NCBI RefSeq assembly: GCF_029633865.1
Contig: NW_026611504.1
Location: 951,846 to 1,015,845 of the forward strand
Length of the DNA stretch: 64,000 nt
Direction of reading: 5' to 3'
Origin: Lampris incognitus
Taxonomy: Eukaryota > Chordata > Actinopteri > Lampriformes > Lampridae
The translations under genes and the position numbers were made by a program. Numbering within the stretch: the stretch's first letter is position 1; the number at the start of each line of letters is the position of its first letter. This document shows positions 44,201 through 55,114 of this stretch, one piece after another. The notes under the pieces were generated by a model. The model did no database searches and was not told where the DNA came from. It was given only the letters and a program-made list of their open reading frames with translations.

Positions 44201-45831
44201 GGACTTTTAAATGATCGTTGTTTTTTTGGAGGTTGAGTGTTCGGATTAGTGTAGGCTGACTCTTGTGTAGGCTGTGTTGTGGTCAGGGCTGCTGCATCTG
44301 CACAGGACCCTTGATCTTGCAGGTAGATGCCTACAGCGGTATGAATGGACCCTGCCCCATATACATCTGATACTAGCTGATCAAAATTGTCCCAGTCACA
44401 ATGGAAGCCTGCCCCATCAGGTTGTCTCTTGATAACATCTGAGTTGCTGATTAATGAAGCACTTTCCACAATTGAATTTGCCAGAGCCGTTTCAAGTTCT
44501 ATTGAGTATGTGCAGGAATCACAGTGGCCAAGTCTATTTATCAGAGTGGTGATGCTCTTGGATCGGAAGAGATGGCGTAGTGTCATACATAGTAAGATGT
44601 GTTTCTTCATTTTCCATTGACCTGCTCTGCAGATGTCTTGAGAAATTGATGATGCCAGATTGTCCTCCCGATATGATGGCTTCCTCTCACCGCAGATTAG
44701 GTTTAAAACAAATTGGAAAACCTCAGAAGGAATCTCCTCTTTTGGGTCAGGGAGATCCTGAGCTCTAGGAGGCCAAGGGAGTGGTTCAGAATTTTTGAAG
44801 GCTTTTAGGATTTTCTTGTGAAGATCATGGCTGATCTCTTTACTCCAATCAGTAATTCCCATCTCATAAACTGAATGCACTGTCGTCTTCATAGATTCTT
44901 GGGATGTACAAAACACTAATGTGTCTTTGTATGGGCAAGATGAGAAGTCGATAATATCTTTGAGATCAGGACAGCATTCGATTTTTAGTCTCAGGTTATG
45001 GCTTGTTATCTGAGCAGGAGCTTCTTCTCCAAATTGTCTCAAGGTTTCATTATACAAAACAGTAAGATGAGCAAGTTTCACAACCTGACCCTTTTGAATA
45101 ACTTCTGTTTTTATATGAACATACACCCCATTGAAAGCTTTACCGATCATTCCCTTCTTTGTAGTTATTTCATCCGCTGCAGCTGTAGTGTCAGGCTGAG
45201 GTGCTCGCTTTACTAAGTACTGCTTGCGACAGCAGTCATGAAATTGAGCCTCCTTAGCAAATAAATCAACTCCCTGGATTTTGCACAACAAATCTTCATC
45301 ACCTAGTTCCATAGCTTTTTGCTCAATATTTTTGTATGCATTTGATTGGAATTTCTGCAAGCTATATCTATTGCCAGAAGCTTGCTTCACTGTGCCACTT
45401 TTGCAGAATATGCAATAATTTCCAAACAAAACGGAAGAATCCACATACTCACGTGTTGGTCTAGTAGCGTATTTTTCTGCTTGACAATTTCTTGCTAAAG
45501 CATGGTTAGCATTACAGAAAAAAATGCGTCAACAGTTTTCATGATACCCACAATCAGCAGATAATTCACCAGGAATTGAGTCACAAACATCTGGCATGCC
45601 ACCACAGTCAGACGTTTGTGTCAAAAGTTTGTTTTTCATGTCGTGGATTTCAGTAAATGCATTAAGTGGATCAGCCTTAGAAGAAAAGGCTATAAACTTA
45701 ACATTTACTGTCCCCTTACAACCATGCAGAATGCAATTTCCCAGAGGTGACTGGGGCGGTGGCTGTTTCTTCTGCTTTGAAGAACTCTGGCAAGGTGTCC
45801 AGTCTTCATCATCTTGTCGTCTCTTTGGCAT
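41232..45831 (-). pseudogene. Large unnamed repeat-encoded protein (PIN/FEN-like C-terminal half), frameshifted
   Basis: About 1,500 codons are readable in pieces. 45831-43804 has one in-frame TGA at 45531-45529, a CIFC zinc-like pair, KDTLVFCTSQ and HCDWDNFDQLVS. 43723-42690 carries GSVAGVTDGKNWDRAM and HIPGNHCHVDKTIEE. 42662-41916 ends in HEETDVRVIHYINY. 41915-41760 contains KDSDIFFILLYYA. 41756-41232 runs from KVRPIKIL through EEFTCRLYG and PPCKQVLLQH to an acidic tail. I recognise this as a multi-copy family of aquatic-animal proteins without an assigned function. Members normally have an HxFTGCD motif between the last two pieces, and it is deleted here. The acidic residues suggest a PIN/FEN-type nuclease fold (inference). 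It is broken in at least three places. Confidence 0.6.
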
Positions 45832-46282
45832 CTTGACTGATTCATATACTGTAACAATGCAACCATCTTAAAATCAGTATTGCAATAATGAAATAGGGAG
45901 TACTATTCAGTGTGCCAATTCACATTGACTCAAATATAATGCTTTGCATAACAATTATTTCTCTTATCACCTCAAATGTGCAGACTGATAGTATTCCAAC
46001 TGTAGCTACAACACACCTCATGAATATTGCAACCTCGCTAGCTTGATTGCAAAATTGTGCTTGCTAGCTAGCTAAAACTAAAGAGACTAGCTTAAATCAT
46101 GTTAAGTTTGTTAAATATCAGTTTAATAAATATTCTAATCATTGTTACAGTGCTTAGTCACTGGTCTAGATCCTAATACATATCTTCAATCTGTGGTGGC
46201 CTTGTGGTATTCAGGCTGCTTCTGATACAGCCCACAGTTACCATGGCAATGGAAATTATATATATCTGCTTCTTTCATATTT

Positions 46283-46821
46283 GAGGTACTGTAGGCCTAT
46301 AGTGAAGACTTTCGGCCACAGCAAGAGTAATATTTGAGATAGAAAGGTCATCTTGGGCTCAAATTGAAGCTTAAGAACTAGGGAAGTTGTCTATACACAA
46401 GTGAGGCATACATATTCACCATAAAGTGCTGAAGAATAATCATTTTGATGATAATTTGTCAGGCGGACAGTACTTTTTTTTGTCTTTTTGGGGATGGTGT
46501 GGGTGATATCTTAGAATTGAGTTGCAGCAAGCCCCAGAATAATATTTTTCTGCTTCCCCCTATGTATCAGGATACTCTCTGCCAAATTTAATTCTTGTAT
46601 GACTATTTATGCCATTGTAGTACCTTAATATTTGCATGTACATAATTTCGCCAGGAACATGGCCCAAAAATTGGGTTTTTGGCCCCGTGTGGCCAAACGG
46701 GGCCGAGTTGGGGGTGCTCGTTATCAACTTCTGATGGCCCAAGGTATAGGCTAACAAGAAATAATAGTGAAAAAAGGGTAGCAGAAAACATCCTGAGGGC
46801 TGGTCCTGCCTCCCGGCCTAT
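46283..46821 (-). repeat. Right terminal inverted repeat
   Basis: Inverse copy of 40090-40612, with a 13-base insertion near its inner end. Confidence 0.85.
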
Positions 46822-47139
46822 AGTCTATGGGACGCACACCTCCCGAACAAATGCTCATATCTCAAAAAATATACATTTCAGGTCCGATATTTCTTCTTCT
46901 TGAGTGTCCCGACAAGTTTTCCTACAATTTGAGGTATTATTTTGTGCATACGTGTGTAACCCTGTGGTTAAATTATAGGCCTTAGATATATTACATTGCA
47001 CTATTAGATAAGAGTTTGGCCTATGTTTGTTATTTTGTATACCTTTTGAATATGAATATATTATATTGTTGATATTGTTCTGCAAAACAGTTGATTACCA
47101 ATGTGAAATGCATTTGCTTTAGTGGAAACTTACCTTGAA

Positions 47140-47800
47140 TGTGATTGGTTGAGAGGGCAGCGGAAAACGTCAGCACGAGCAGACTGGACGGAGAGAAGGA
47201 GGTCTCTCGTCCCTTGTGTGAGCCAAACGGAGCAGTGTGATGTCGAGTTGTTATATGCTATTTTGCGGTGAGAGAAATGTAATTGAAGTTTAGTGAACAG
47301 TGATGTGTGCGGGTGTCCGACCGAGACCCATCCTGGGAACTGTTTGTGTGGATTGTGGAGACAAACTGACTACTCGTCAGTCCCATATGTGTACCCAGCT
47401 ACGTTACGGAGCGAGCTAGCCAGTCGGTGTTCATTGCTAGCACAGCAAGACGCGCGAATGGACTGGAGGCGGTAAGGGGCTCTCCCCACAGTGAGTCGGG
47501 CCGTCTTCTAGTTTAGCGAAGTAACGTTATCAGTACAGTGTAGTGGTGGGTTCATGCGACCATCGAGGAACGCAGAAGGAGTCGTCTGTTGCCGTGTTGG
47601 GCTGCCGAGGCGAGCGCACGGTTCGACCGTGAGATGGTGCTAACGGCTAACGGCTAACTAGCCAGTTAGCTAGGAGGGCTGCCGGCCTGACATTCGCTGC
47701 GGTGGGAAACGCGAGACGAAGAGGAGCATTCATTCTTTGTGAGTACAAGCTGGATGTGCGGGCTTCCAAGGGGAGCGAAGAGGGCTGTTTAGGGTCCCAA
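47140..47800. other. GC- and CpG-richer stretch, possible promoter or first exon
   Basis: Base composition rises and CpG becomes frequent here, unlike the AT-rich flanks. A reasonable donor (ggcg|gtaagg) lies near 47472 on the plus strand. No reading frame longer than about 60 codons and no homology are visible, so a noncoding first exon or a repeat leader are both possible. 46936-47139 and 47801-48169 show nothing identifiable. Confidence 0.25.
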
Positions 47801-48169
47801 CGTACCCGATAAAGAAACAGGCCTGCAACTGGGGGTTGACTTTCTTTTATTTTATTGCCGGCTTAGTTATAGGGTTATTGAGCTGTATGCTAATGTGTTA
47901 GTCTGATTAATTTGTGTATATCTGAATGCAGACACTTGTTAGCCATTGAGGCTTATCACTTTCATTCATTCTAATAATTATTACTCATAATACATTTGTA
48001 TATATAATTCTATGTACCTGTGTGAGTGTGGATTATTCATGTGTGTTTAATCCTGTGGTGTCTAGGCTATGGTAAGTGACTTGTTGAGACAACCTTAAAG
48101 GGCTAGTCCACCATTTTAATATAAGTTACTCGGTGACACATTGAGGTGTCTAGACCATGTTAGATTGCC

Positions 48170-48621
48170 TTAAAGGGGTAGTCAACCTTTTTAGTTGGAG
48201 TTACCAGATGGCACTGTAAGACATTTAGAGCCTTTAGAACATACTTTAAACACATAAAAAGCGAAGTTAACATACCTCAATAGTTTATTGGATACCGAGT
48301 TGTATAGAGAACTCAGGAGCGTTGTCCTTGACAGTTAAAAAGGATAGGTAGCGCTACACGTGGAAAATTGCACGAGAAGCAGCGAGTCAAAATCCTTGTG
48401 GCCAACGCGCAGTTCTGTCCTTCGCACTCTAAATTGCATTAGGAAACTTCCTGGGCGAAATTCCAAATGGATTGTTTGCCATTAACAGAGGCAGGGCAGT
48501 GTACCAACGCATGATCTTTTCCTCAGCGCGCACACAATGCACAGCTGGCAGACCGTGAGGACATATTTGCTGAATTCAAACAAAAAGTGAATTGGATTAG
48601 AATTGCTGACTGCATCTTTAA
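48170..48621. mobile_element. MITE with TTAA target duplication
   Basis: It starts TTAAAGGGGTAGTCAAC and ends GACTGCATCTTTAA. These are imperfect inverted repeats of about 17 bp with TTAA at both ends, as in piggyBac- or Kolobok-type non-autonomous elements. It has no coding content. A second copy of the left end sits 75 bp upstream (48095). Confidence 0.65.
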
Positions 48622-48678
48622 GTGTCGTTTCTGTATTTTTTAACTGCAATGCCAATTAAAAAATAAAAAGCATTACTG

Positions 48679-48753
<75 letters not shown>

Positions 48754-48762
48754 ATATATATA
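48679..48762. repeat. (CTAT)n microsatellite
   Basis: About 18 tetranucleotides followed by a short TA run. Confidence 0.95.
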
Positions 48763-48922
48763 ATCCAGTGAATCAAGTCAATTCTTTGAGAAGCCTGTTT
48801 CATGCCATAAGCAATCATCAGCTGCCAATTGGTTAATTCCCTACCATTGAGTTTCATATATATGTGTGTTGATGATTCGTTTTCTGCCACACCAAAGTGA
48901 CAGAAAACGAAGCATCATCCCA

Positions 48923-48927
48923 AAAAA

Positions 48928-48966
<39 letters not shown>

Positions 48967-48968
48967 AT
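48923..48968. repeat. (AAAT)n microsatellite
   Basis: About 11 tetranucleotides. The segment 48970-49270 after it has no identifiable gene. Confidence 0.95.
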
Positions 48969-49317
48969 ATATACATACATACATTTGCTTGCTGGTTGTC
49001 CATCGTGCCCGATGATGACCATCTTCTTCTACTTGTGGGTCCTTTGCGGACTCAGATAGCAGAAGATACCTGCGCAGAGATGGTTTTTAAAGTGGCATGG
49101 GGGGTGCGCTTCTCCCAACGCCACATGACTTGATTGTAGAGGAGATGGTTCCGATGGCAAGGGGGATCCCTAGACGACCGGCACCTCCACACAACTGCAG
49201 GGGGCTGCCGGAAATCCAGTTTTTCAGAAACTGCCTCGAAGCGTGCCGCCACAGCTTGCATATTACACATTACATATTACACACATATTACTGGGATATT
49301 CTGGGTTCAGTGTAGGG

Positions 49318-49475
49318 ATATATATATATATATATATATATGTGTATGTGTGTATGTGTGTGTGTGTGTATGTATGTATGTGTGTGTGTATGTGTGTACT
49401 TATGTGTGTGTGTGTATGTATGTATGCGTGTGTGTATGTGTGTATTTATGTGTGTGTGTGTATATATATACGTAT
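49318..49475. repeat. Compound TA/TG microsatellite
   Basis: (TA)12 followed by a long imperfect TGTA/TG run and a short TA tail. 49480-50300 shows no gene. Confidence 0.95.
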
Positions 49476-50304
49476 ATAAACTCAATATTGTGTCGTACTG
49501 TTAGAATGAAGGGCAAGTAAGTTTTGCTGTTAAGCTAGCAGGGCTGCATTAAGAGGATTTTGTACACAAATAAAAAAACTTTACTAATGATATGTTTATT
49601 TAATTTTATTTTTTTACTTTTAAAAGCCTATAACATTTTAGTAGCCGATAAAAGGGGCCACAAATGCCAACGTTGCCAAATTGGCAGTAAAACTACTTTT
49701 ATTAACCAAAGGTTAATTAACTACTACTTTTATTAAACTGTGTTTTATCACGAAGAACCATATAGAATGGGTAAATTGCCAATTTGACATATTGCATTGA
49801 CATTTTGAGTTTGGATGTCTCGACTGTTCGAGATTGTATGTACTTGGACTGCTGTCCAAGTATATACAATGTTTTCAATTCTGGGATGATGCTCATCACT
49901 ATGTTATGGTTCAGTTAAGGCTATTAAAGCCTTGAGCCAGATTGGGCCCGTCATCCACTTCCTAATGTGGGCCAGATCACATGTGTGGTGTAGTTTAGGG
50001 TAATTCTAGGCGAATTACGGATGTTGGTCTATCAGCTACATGTGGGCTACATAGGGACATAAAGCCCTTTCTATACAGATATTCTGCACTGACTCACCAC
50101 ACTTTAACGCGGATATACTATTTCCTTGTAGATGATATACTTCTCCACTCCATAATCTGATGTTCGTTTAACACAATCGTTGTATCTGACCATGCTCTGT
50201 TATTATGGAAGTAGTCTTTCAAACTGTTGATAGCATGCGACCACCTTGGCGAGTAAACACTCAATTGCTTAGTGATGAAAACTTTATCAAAATTACTTCG
50301 GACC

Positions 50305-50479
50305 TGTTTTGTTTGTTGTTTTAAATGAATGGACCGAGACCTTTTCCAAATTCACGCCGAAGCTTTTATTTATCCCTGTTCGTACGTCCCAACCTCTGAC
50401 CTCAGCACGTCACTAGCCTGCAACATAACATCTAGGATTCTGGGTAACGCAGTTCATAACAAAGGCATATAACAACACA
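50305..50479 (-). repeat. GypE 3' LTR
   Basis: About 175 bp, TGTGTTG start and AAACA end on the minus strand. It is preceded by a polypurine tract (aagaagggaagg) and contains aataaaag. Confidence 0.65.
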
Positions 50480-50827
50480 CCTTCCCTTCTTAAAAAAATA
50501 AAAAATTAATTTCCTTAAGGATGAACAGCGTGAAAGATCTTAAAATACAATAAACTTTTTTTTACATCTCATATACTTTCAATTAATCTGTCCGGTTTCT
50601 TAATAATCCTTTTCGGTCTGCTGCATGTTTCAGCAGATGCTTTGACATCAGGACCTGCAGCAACTGTTTGCTTCGGTAAACCAGAACAAACCTGTTGATT
50701 GCTGGCATGTCCCACTGGGTCTTTAGAGGTGTTTTCATAGGTGTCACTGTTTTGATTTGGTTCTTGTGTTTTGAGCAGACTTGGACGATTGCGTCTGAAG
50801 AGCTGTCCTTCCTCCGTCCTTACAGTG

Positions 50828-50953
50828 TGTAATGTTATGAAGGTTGTATGTCGGATGAACGCTAGTAAAAGCTACACAGTTAAGAACCTACGAAGTCGGC
50901 TCGTTCTTGAATTATTCTTATGTCAGTAAGACAAGGCGTCTACGGACATTACA
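50828..50953 (+). repeat. GypF 5' LTR
   Basis: 126 bp, TGTAATG...CATTACA. These ends form a 7-bp inverted repeat. Confidence 0.97.
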
Positions 50954-50992
50954 TGGTGTCAGAATAGTCTGTGTATCGGAACACGAGTGGTC

Positions 50993-53900
50993 ATGCCGAA
51001 GTTTAATCCGCCGAGTGAATTCAAGTTTGACTGCCCCGTTGAATGGCGGGAGTGGAAACAACGGTTTTCGCGCTTCAGGCTCGCGACAAAGCTGGATAAA
51101 GACGACGGGGAGATTCAAGTGAGTTCGCTGATTTATGCAATGGGCAGCGAGGCTGAAAAGATATTCAGCTCGTTTGACTTCGCGGCGGAGGGTGATAAAG
51201 TGGACTATGATATCGTACTGAAAAGGTTCGACGACTACTTTATTCCCCGCCGTAACATCATACATGAGAGGGCGTGCTTCTATCAACGTAGCCAGCAGCC
51301 AGGAGAGACAGCGGAGATGTACATCTGGACATTGTACGAGCTGTCTGAACACTGTGAGTTTGGAGACAAGAGGGATGAACATATCAGAGATCGTCTGGTA
51401 GTGGGCATAAAAGACAAAGTGCTCTCCCGTCAGTTCCAGCTCACAGCGGACCTTACTCTGGTGAAAGTCATTGAACAAGTGCGCCAGGCGGAGGCAATAA
51501 CAAAGCAGCTCAGCCTCCAAGCTAACCAACCAGAGGCCCAGCTGGCTAACGTCAATGTTGTCCGATGGCGGGACGAACGCCAAAACAAAAAGGGCGGACA
51601 GCGTCATGGTTGCAGCAGACCTGCAACCAACAAAGTAGATGAATGCGGGAGGTGCGGCAAGACGCAGCACACCGATGAGCGGAAGTGTCCTGCAACGAAC
51701 AGTAAGTGCAACAAGTGTCATAAAAAGGGACATTGGGAGCGTGTATGTCACTCTAAAGCGGTGAGAGAAGTCACTGAAGAGGTTAAACAGCTGTACTTTC
51801 TGGGAGAAGTTGGCAAAGAGAGCAGTCAGGAAGATTGGACTGTTAGTTTAACAATAAGTGATGTACCAATAACCTTTAAAATTGACACGGGGGCTGACGC
51901 TACTGTTATCAACCAAGGGACATTTAAAAAGCTGAAGCCAAACATAAAACTGGGACCTCCTGACACATGCTTCATAAGCCCAGGTGGAAACATCAGCTGC
52001 ATAGGACAGTTTCAAGCCACAACCAACTACAAGGAGAAACAATACTCCTTTCCAGTGTATGTGATCAAGGGGAGAGGCAGCTGTCTGCTGAGTCGTCCAG
52101 AGGCAGTGGAGATGGGTCTAGTGAAGCGGATGAATGAGGTCAGTGGAGTTTTCGGTTCAAGTGGACTGCTGAAAACAGACCCAGTGAAAATAGCTCTGGT
52201 GGAGGGTGCCCAGCCATACGCGGTGCATACAGCCAGACGGATACCGCTGCCACTTGTACCACTGGTTAAGAAAGAACTGCAGCGCATGGAAAATGAGGGC
52301 ATTATTGAAAAAGTGACTCAGCCCACAGAATGGTGCGCCGCTATGGTGCCGGTGCTGAAACCGAACAAGAAAGAGGTTCGCTGCTGCGCTGACCTCAGGA
52401 GGCTGAATCGAGCGGTGAAACGTGAGAAATACGTGCTGCCCACTATGGAGGAAATAATGCCAAGGCTCGCAGGGTCAAAGTTCTTCACAACGTTGGATGC
52501 AGCAAGTGGGTTTTACCAGATCCCCTTGCATGAAGACAGCAGGGGGCTCACCACTTTCATCACCCCATTTGGGAGGTATGCTTTCTGCCGCCTTCCATTT
52601 GGTATAACGAGTGCTCCAGAGATTTTCCAGAGAAAGATGGCGGAAACTCTGACCGGGCTAGAGGGCACAGAGGTGTACATGGATGACATCCTTATACATG
52701 GAGAGACTGAGGAAATCCATGACCGGCGCCTAGCAGAAGCGCTGGGGGTCATTGAAACAGCAGGTCTCAAACTGAACCAAGCGAAATGCAAGTTCAAACA
52801 GAAACAAGTCCGCTTCCTTGGTCATATCATCAACGAGGCAGGCATCAGACCTGACCCGGACAAAGTGGCCGGAATAGAGAACTTTCCTCAGCCCCAGAAC
52901 GTGACGGAACTCAAGAGGTTCCTCGGGATGGTGAACTATTTGGCAAAATATGTCCCAGAGCTGTCCACTGTAGGTCAGCCGCTTTATGGACTGCTTAAAG
53001 CAACGACAGAGTGGCTGTGGGGACCTGCACAGAACACAGCATTCCAAGACCTTAAAGCAGCACTCGCCACCGCCCCGGTACTCACCTTTTATGACGTCAC
53101 TAAGGCTACGGTGGTGTCAGCAGATGCCAGCAGCTACGGGCTGGGGGGCGTTCTGCTCCAGCAGCACGGGGAACACTGGAAGCCCGTGGCCTACTGCTCC
53201 CGACGGCTGAGTGACGCAGAGACAAGGTACGCACAGATCGAGAAAGAGTGCTTAGCCAGCGTCTGGGCATGTGAAAGGTTCGAGAAGTACTTGTTTGGGC
53301 TTGACAATTTCAGACTTGTCACCGATCATAAACCACTAGTGCCTCTCATGAACAGCAAAGACTTGGATAATGTGCCCATTAGGTGCCAGAGACTGTTAAT
53401 GAGGCTGATGCGTTTCAATGCAGTGGCTGAATACGCACCAGGCAAAACTTTAGCTGTGGCTGATGCACTCTCCAGAGGCCCAGAGCAGCGCTACGGAGAT
53501 GGTGCTTCTCATGATGATGTTGCAGCGCACATTGATGCCATCGTGTGCCAGGTGCCTGCCACACCTCAAAGGATGCAGGAGATAAAACAGAGCACGGATG
53601 GGGATCTGCAGCTCCAGACAGTGTTGGGCTTCATCAGACACGGCTGGCCTGAGTATGTCGATAAAGTGCCGGAGACAGTCAGAGACTTTTATTAGGTGAG
53701 AGGGGAGTTATCTGAGGTAGATGGTTTAGTCATCAGAGGCAGTCGTATCGTCATTCCCACAGAGATGAGGGAGGTGATCTTAGACAGAATACACGACGGG
53801 CACCAGGGGATAGTTAAGTGCAGAGAGAGAGCTAGCCAGTCAGTGTGGTGGCCCAAAATGACAGAGCACATTACAACAAAGATACAGCAATGTCAATTCT

Positions 53901-54841
53901 GCAGAGAACACAGGAACACACAGAGAAAAGAGCCTTTAATGTCAAGTGAGCTCCCATCCAGACCATGGCAGAAAGTTGGCATAGACCTGTGTGAGTACAA
54001 AAAGCAAAACTACTTGATAGTGTCTGACTATTATTCCAGGTTTTTGGAGATTCTAAATCTACCAACAACTACTAGCAGTCAGGTTGTAGCTAGGCTGAAG
54101 GCTACATTTGCACGTTTTGGTATCCCTGAAATTGTAGTTAGTGATAATGGGCCACAGCTAGTTTCAGAAGAGATGAGGAGGTTCAGTGAGGATTATGATT
54201 TCATCCATGTGACTTCAAGCCCACACTACCCCCAGAGTAATGGACAGGCAGAGAGGGCTGTTCAGATAGCCAAAAGCATATTAAGGCAGGAAGACCCTCT
54301 CCTCGCCCTGTTGACATACAGAGCTACACCCTCTTCTTCCACTGGAGCCAGTCCAGCGGAATTGCTCATGGGTAGGAGACTCAGAACCACCTTACCCACA
54401 TTGCAGCATAACCTGAAACCGGCCTGGCCTAAAGAGGAACTGATCAAAACCGCTGACGCCGCAGCCAAATCGAGGCAGGCTTTCTACTACAACCGCAGGA
54501 ACGGCGTGCGGACACTGCGCCCACTGAACTCGGGTGACGCAGTACTCACCAAACTTGATGGACAGAAAACATGGACAATGCCAGCAGTTGTTCACAGTCA
54601 GAGCTCCACTCCCAGATCCTACATAGTGGAGACAGCTCAAGGTGAACATTACAGAAGGAACAGGCGCCACCTGTTGGCCACACCGGAAACACTCACCTTT
54701 GTCAGCAGGGATCCTGACCATGTCACTCCAGGGGAGAGTGGAAACATGGATGAGTCCCGAGCAGCAGAAATGCCAACTTCCACACCATATGTTACTCGCT
54801 CTGGCAGGGTGAGCAAGCCTGCAATCCGGCTGGATTTGTGA
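50993..54841 (+). CDS. GypF Gag-Pol polyprotein, one internal TAG
   Basis: 1,282 codons from the ATG at 50993; the only break is TAG at 53693-53695 (codon 901). Gag occupies roughly residues 1-205. Two CCHC knuckles follow (CGRCGKTQH and CNKCHKKGHWERVC, about 216-255). Protease has IDTGADATVIN (about 297). RT has FGRYAFCRLPFGI and YMDD at 52675-52686. RNase H has ADASSYGLGG and TDHKPL. After the TAG, integrase has the HHCC domain, GIDLCEY, VSDNGPQL and GQAERAV, so all three catalytic acids are present, and then a C-terminal domain ending in RRNRRHLL. Domain order is that of Ty3/gypsy. The stop lies between RNase H and integrase and may be a recent point mutation or a read-through codon. Confidence 0.93.
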
Positions 54842-54934
54842 GGCGTATGGACTTGTGTACTGTGGGGGATTTTTTATTTTTTTTGTGAAAAGGGGGGTGG
54901 TATACAGGTTAGAAAATCATCTTAGAGGGGGAGA

Positions 54935-55060
54935 TGTAATGTTATGAAGGTTGTATGTCGGATGAACGCTAGTAAAAGCTACACAGTTAAGAACCTACGA
55001 AGTCGGCTCGTTCTTGAATTATTCTTATGTCAGTAAGACAAGGCGTCTACGGACATTACA
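54935..55060 (+). repeat. GypF 3' LTR
   Basis: Identical to 50828-50953 over 126 bp. Confidence 0.97.
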
Positions 55061-55114
55061 CAGTGAATGACCGTGGAGCTACTTCTTGAAGAACAGTGGC
55101 TTTCATACTCCATC

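Larger units (their letters stand above)
40090..46821 (-). mobile_element. 6.7-kb DNA element with about 530-bp terminal inverted repeats
   Basis: 40090-40612 (from ggccgggagccagg inward to ccgaaagtctt) is repeated in inverse orientation at 46821-46283 with roughly 90% identity. The inside is a single minus-strand gene (41232-45831) and a SINE. This is the arrangement of an autonomous DNA transposon or a captured gene in a fold-back element. No known transposase motif was recognised, and no target duplication could be fixed. Confidence 0.75.
50828..55060 (+). mobile_element. GypF: very recent, nearly intact Ty3/gypsy retrotransposon
   Basis: The two 126-bp LTRs (50828-50953, 54935-55060) are identical by eye. 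The target duplication CAGTG lies at 50823-50827 and 55061-55065. A primer site (tggtgtcagaatag, tRNA-Leu type) follows the 5' LTR, and a polypurine tract (cttagagggggaga) precedes the 3' LTR. One long gag-pol frame is interrupted only by a single TAG. It is inserted in the integrase region of GypE. Confidence 0.97.

Noticed and set aside
50918..51751. 277-codon minus-strand frame opposite GypF gag
   Set aside because: It is a shadow of the intact Gag frame with no recognisable domain.
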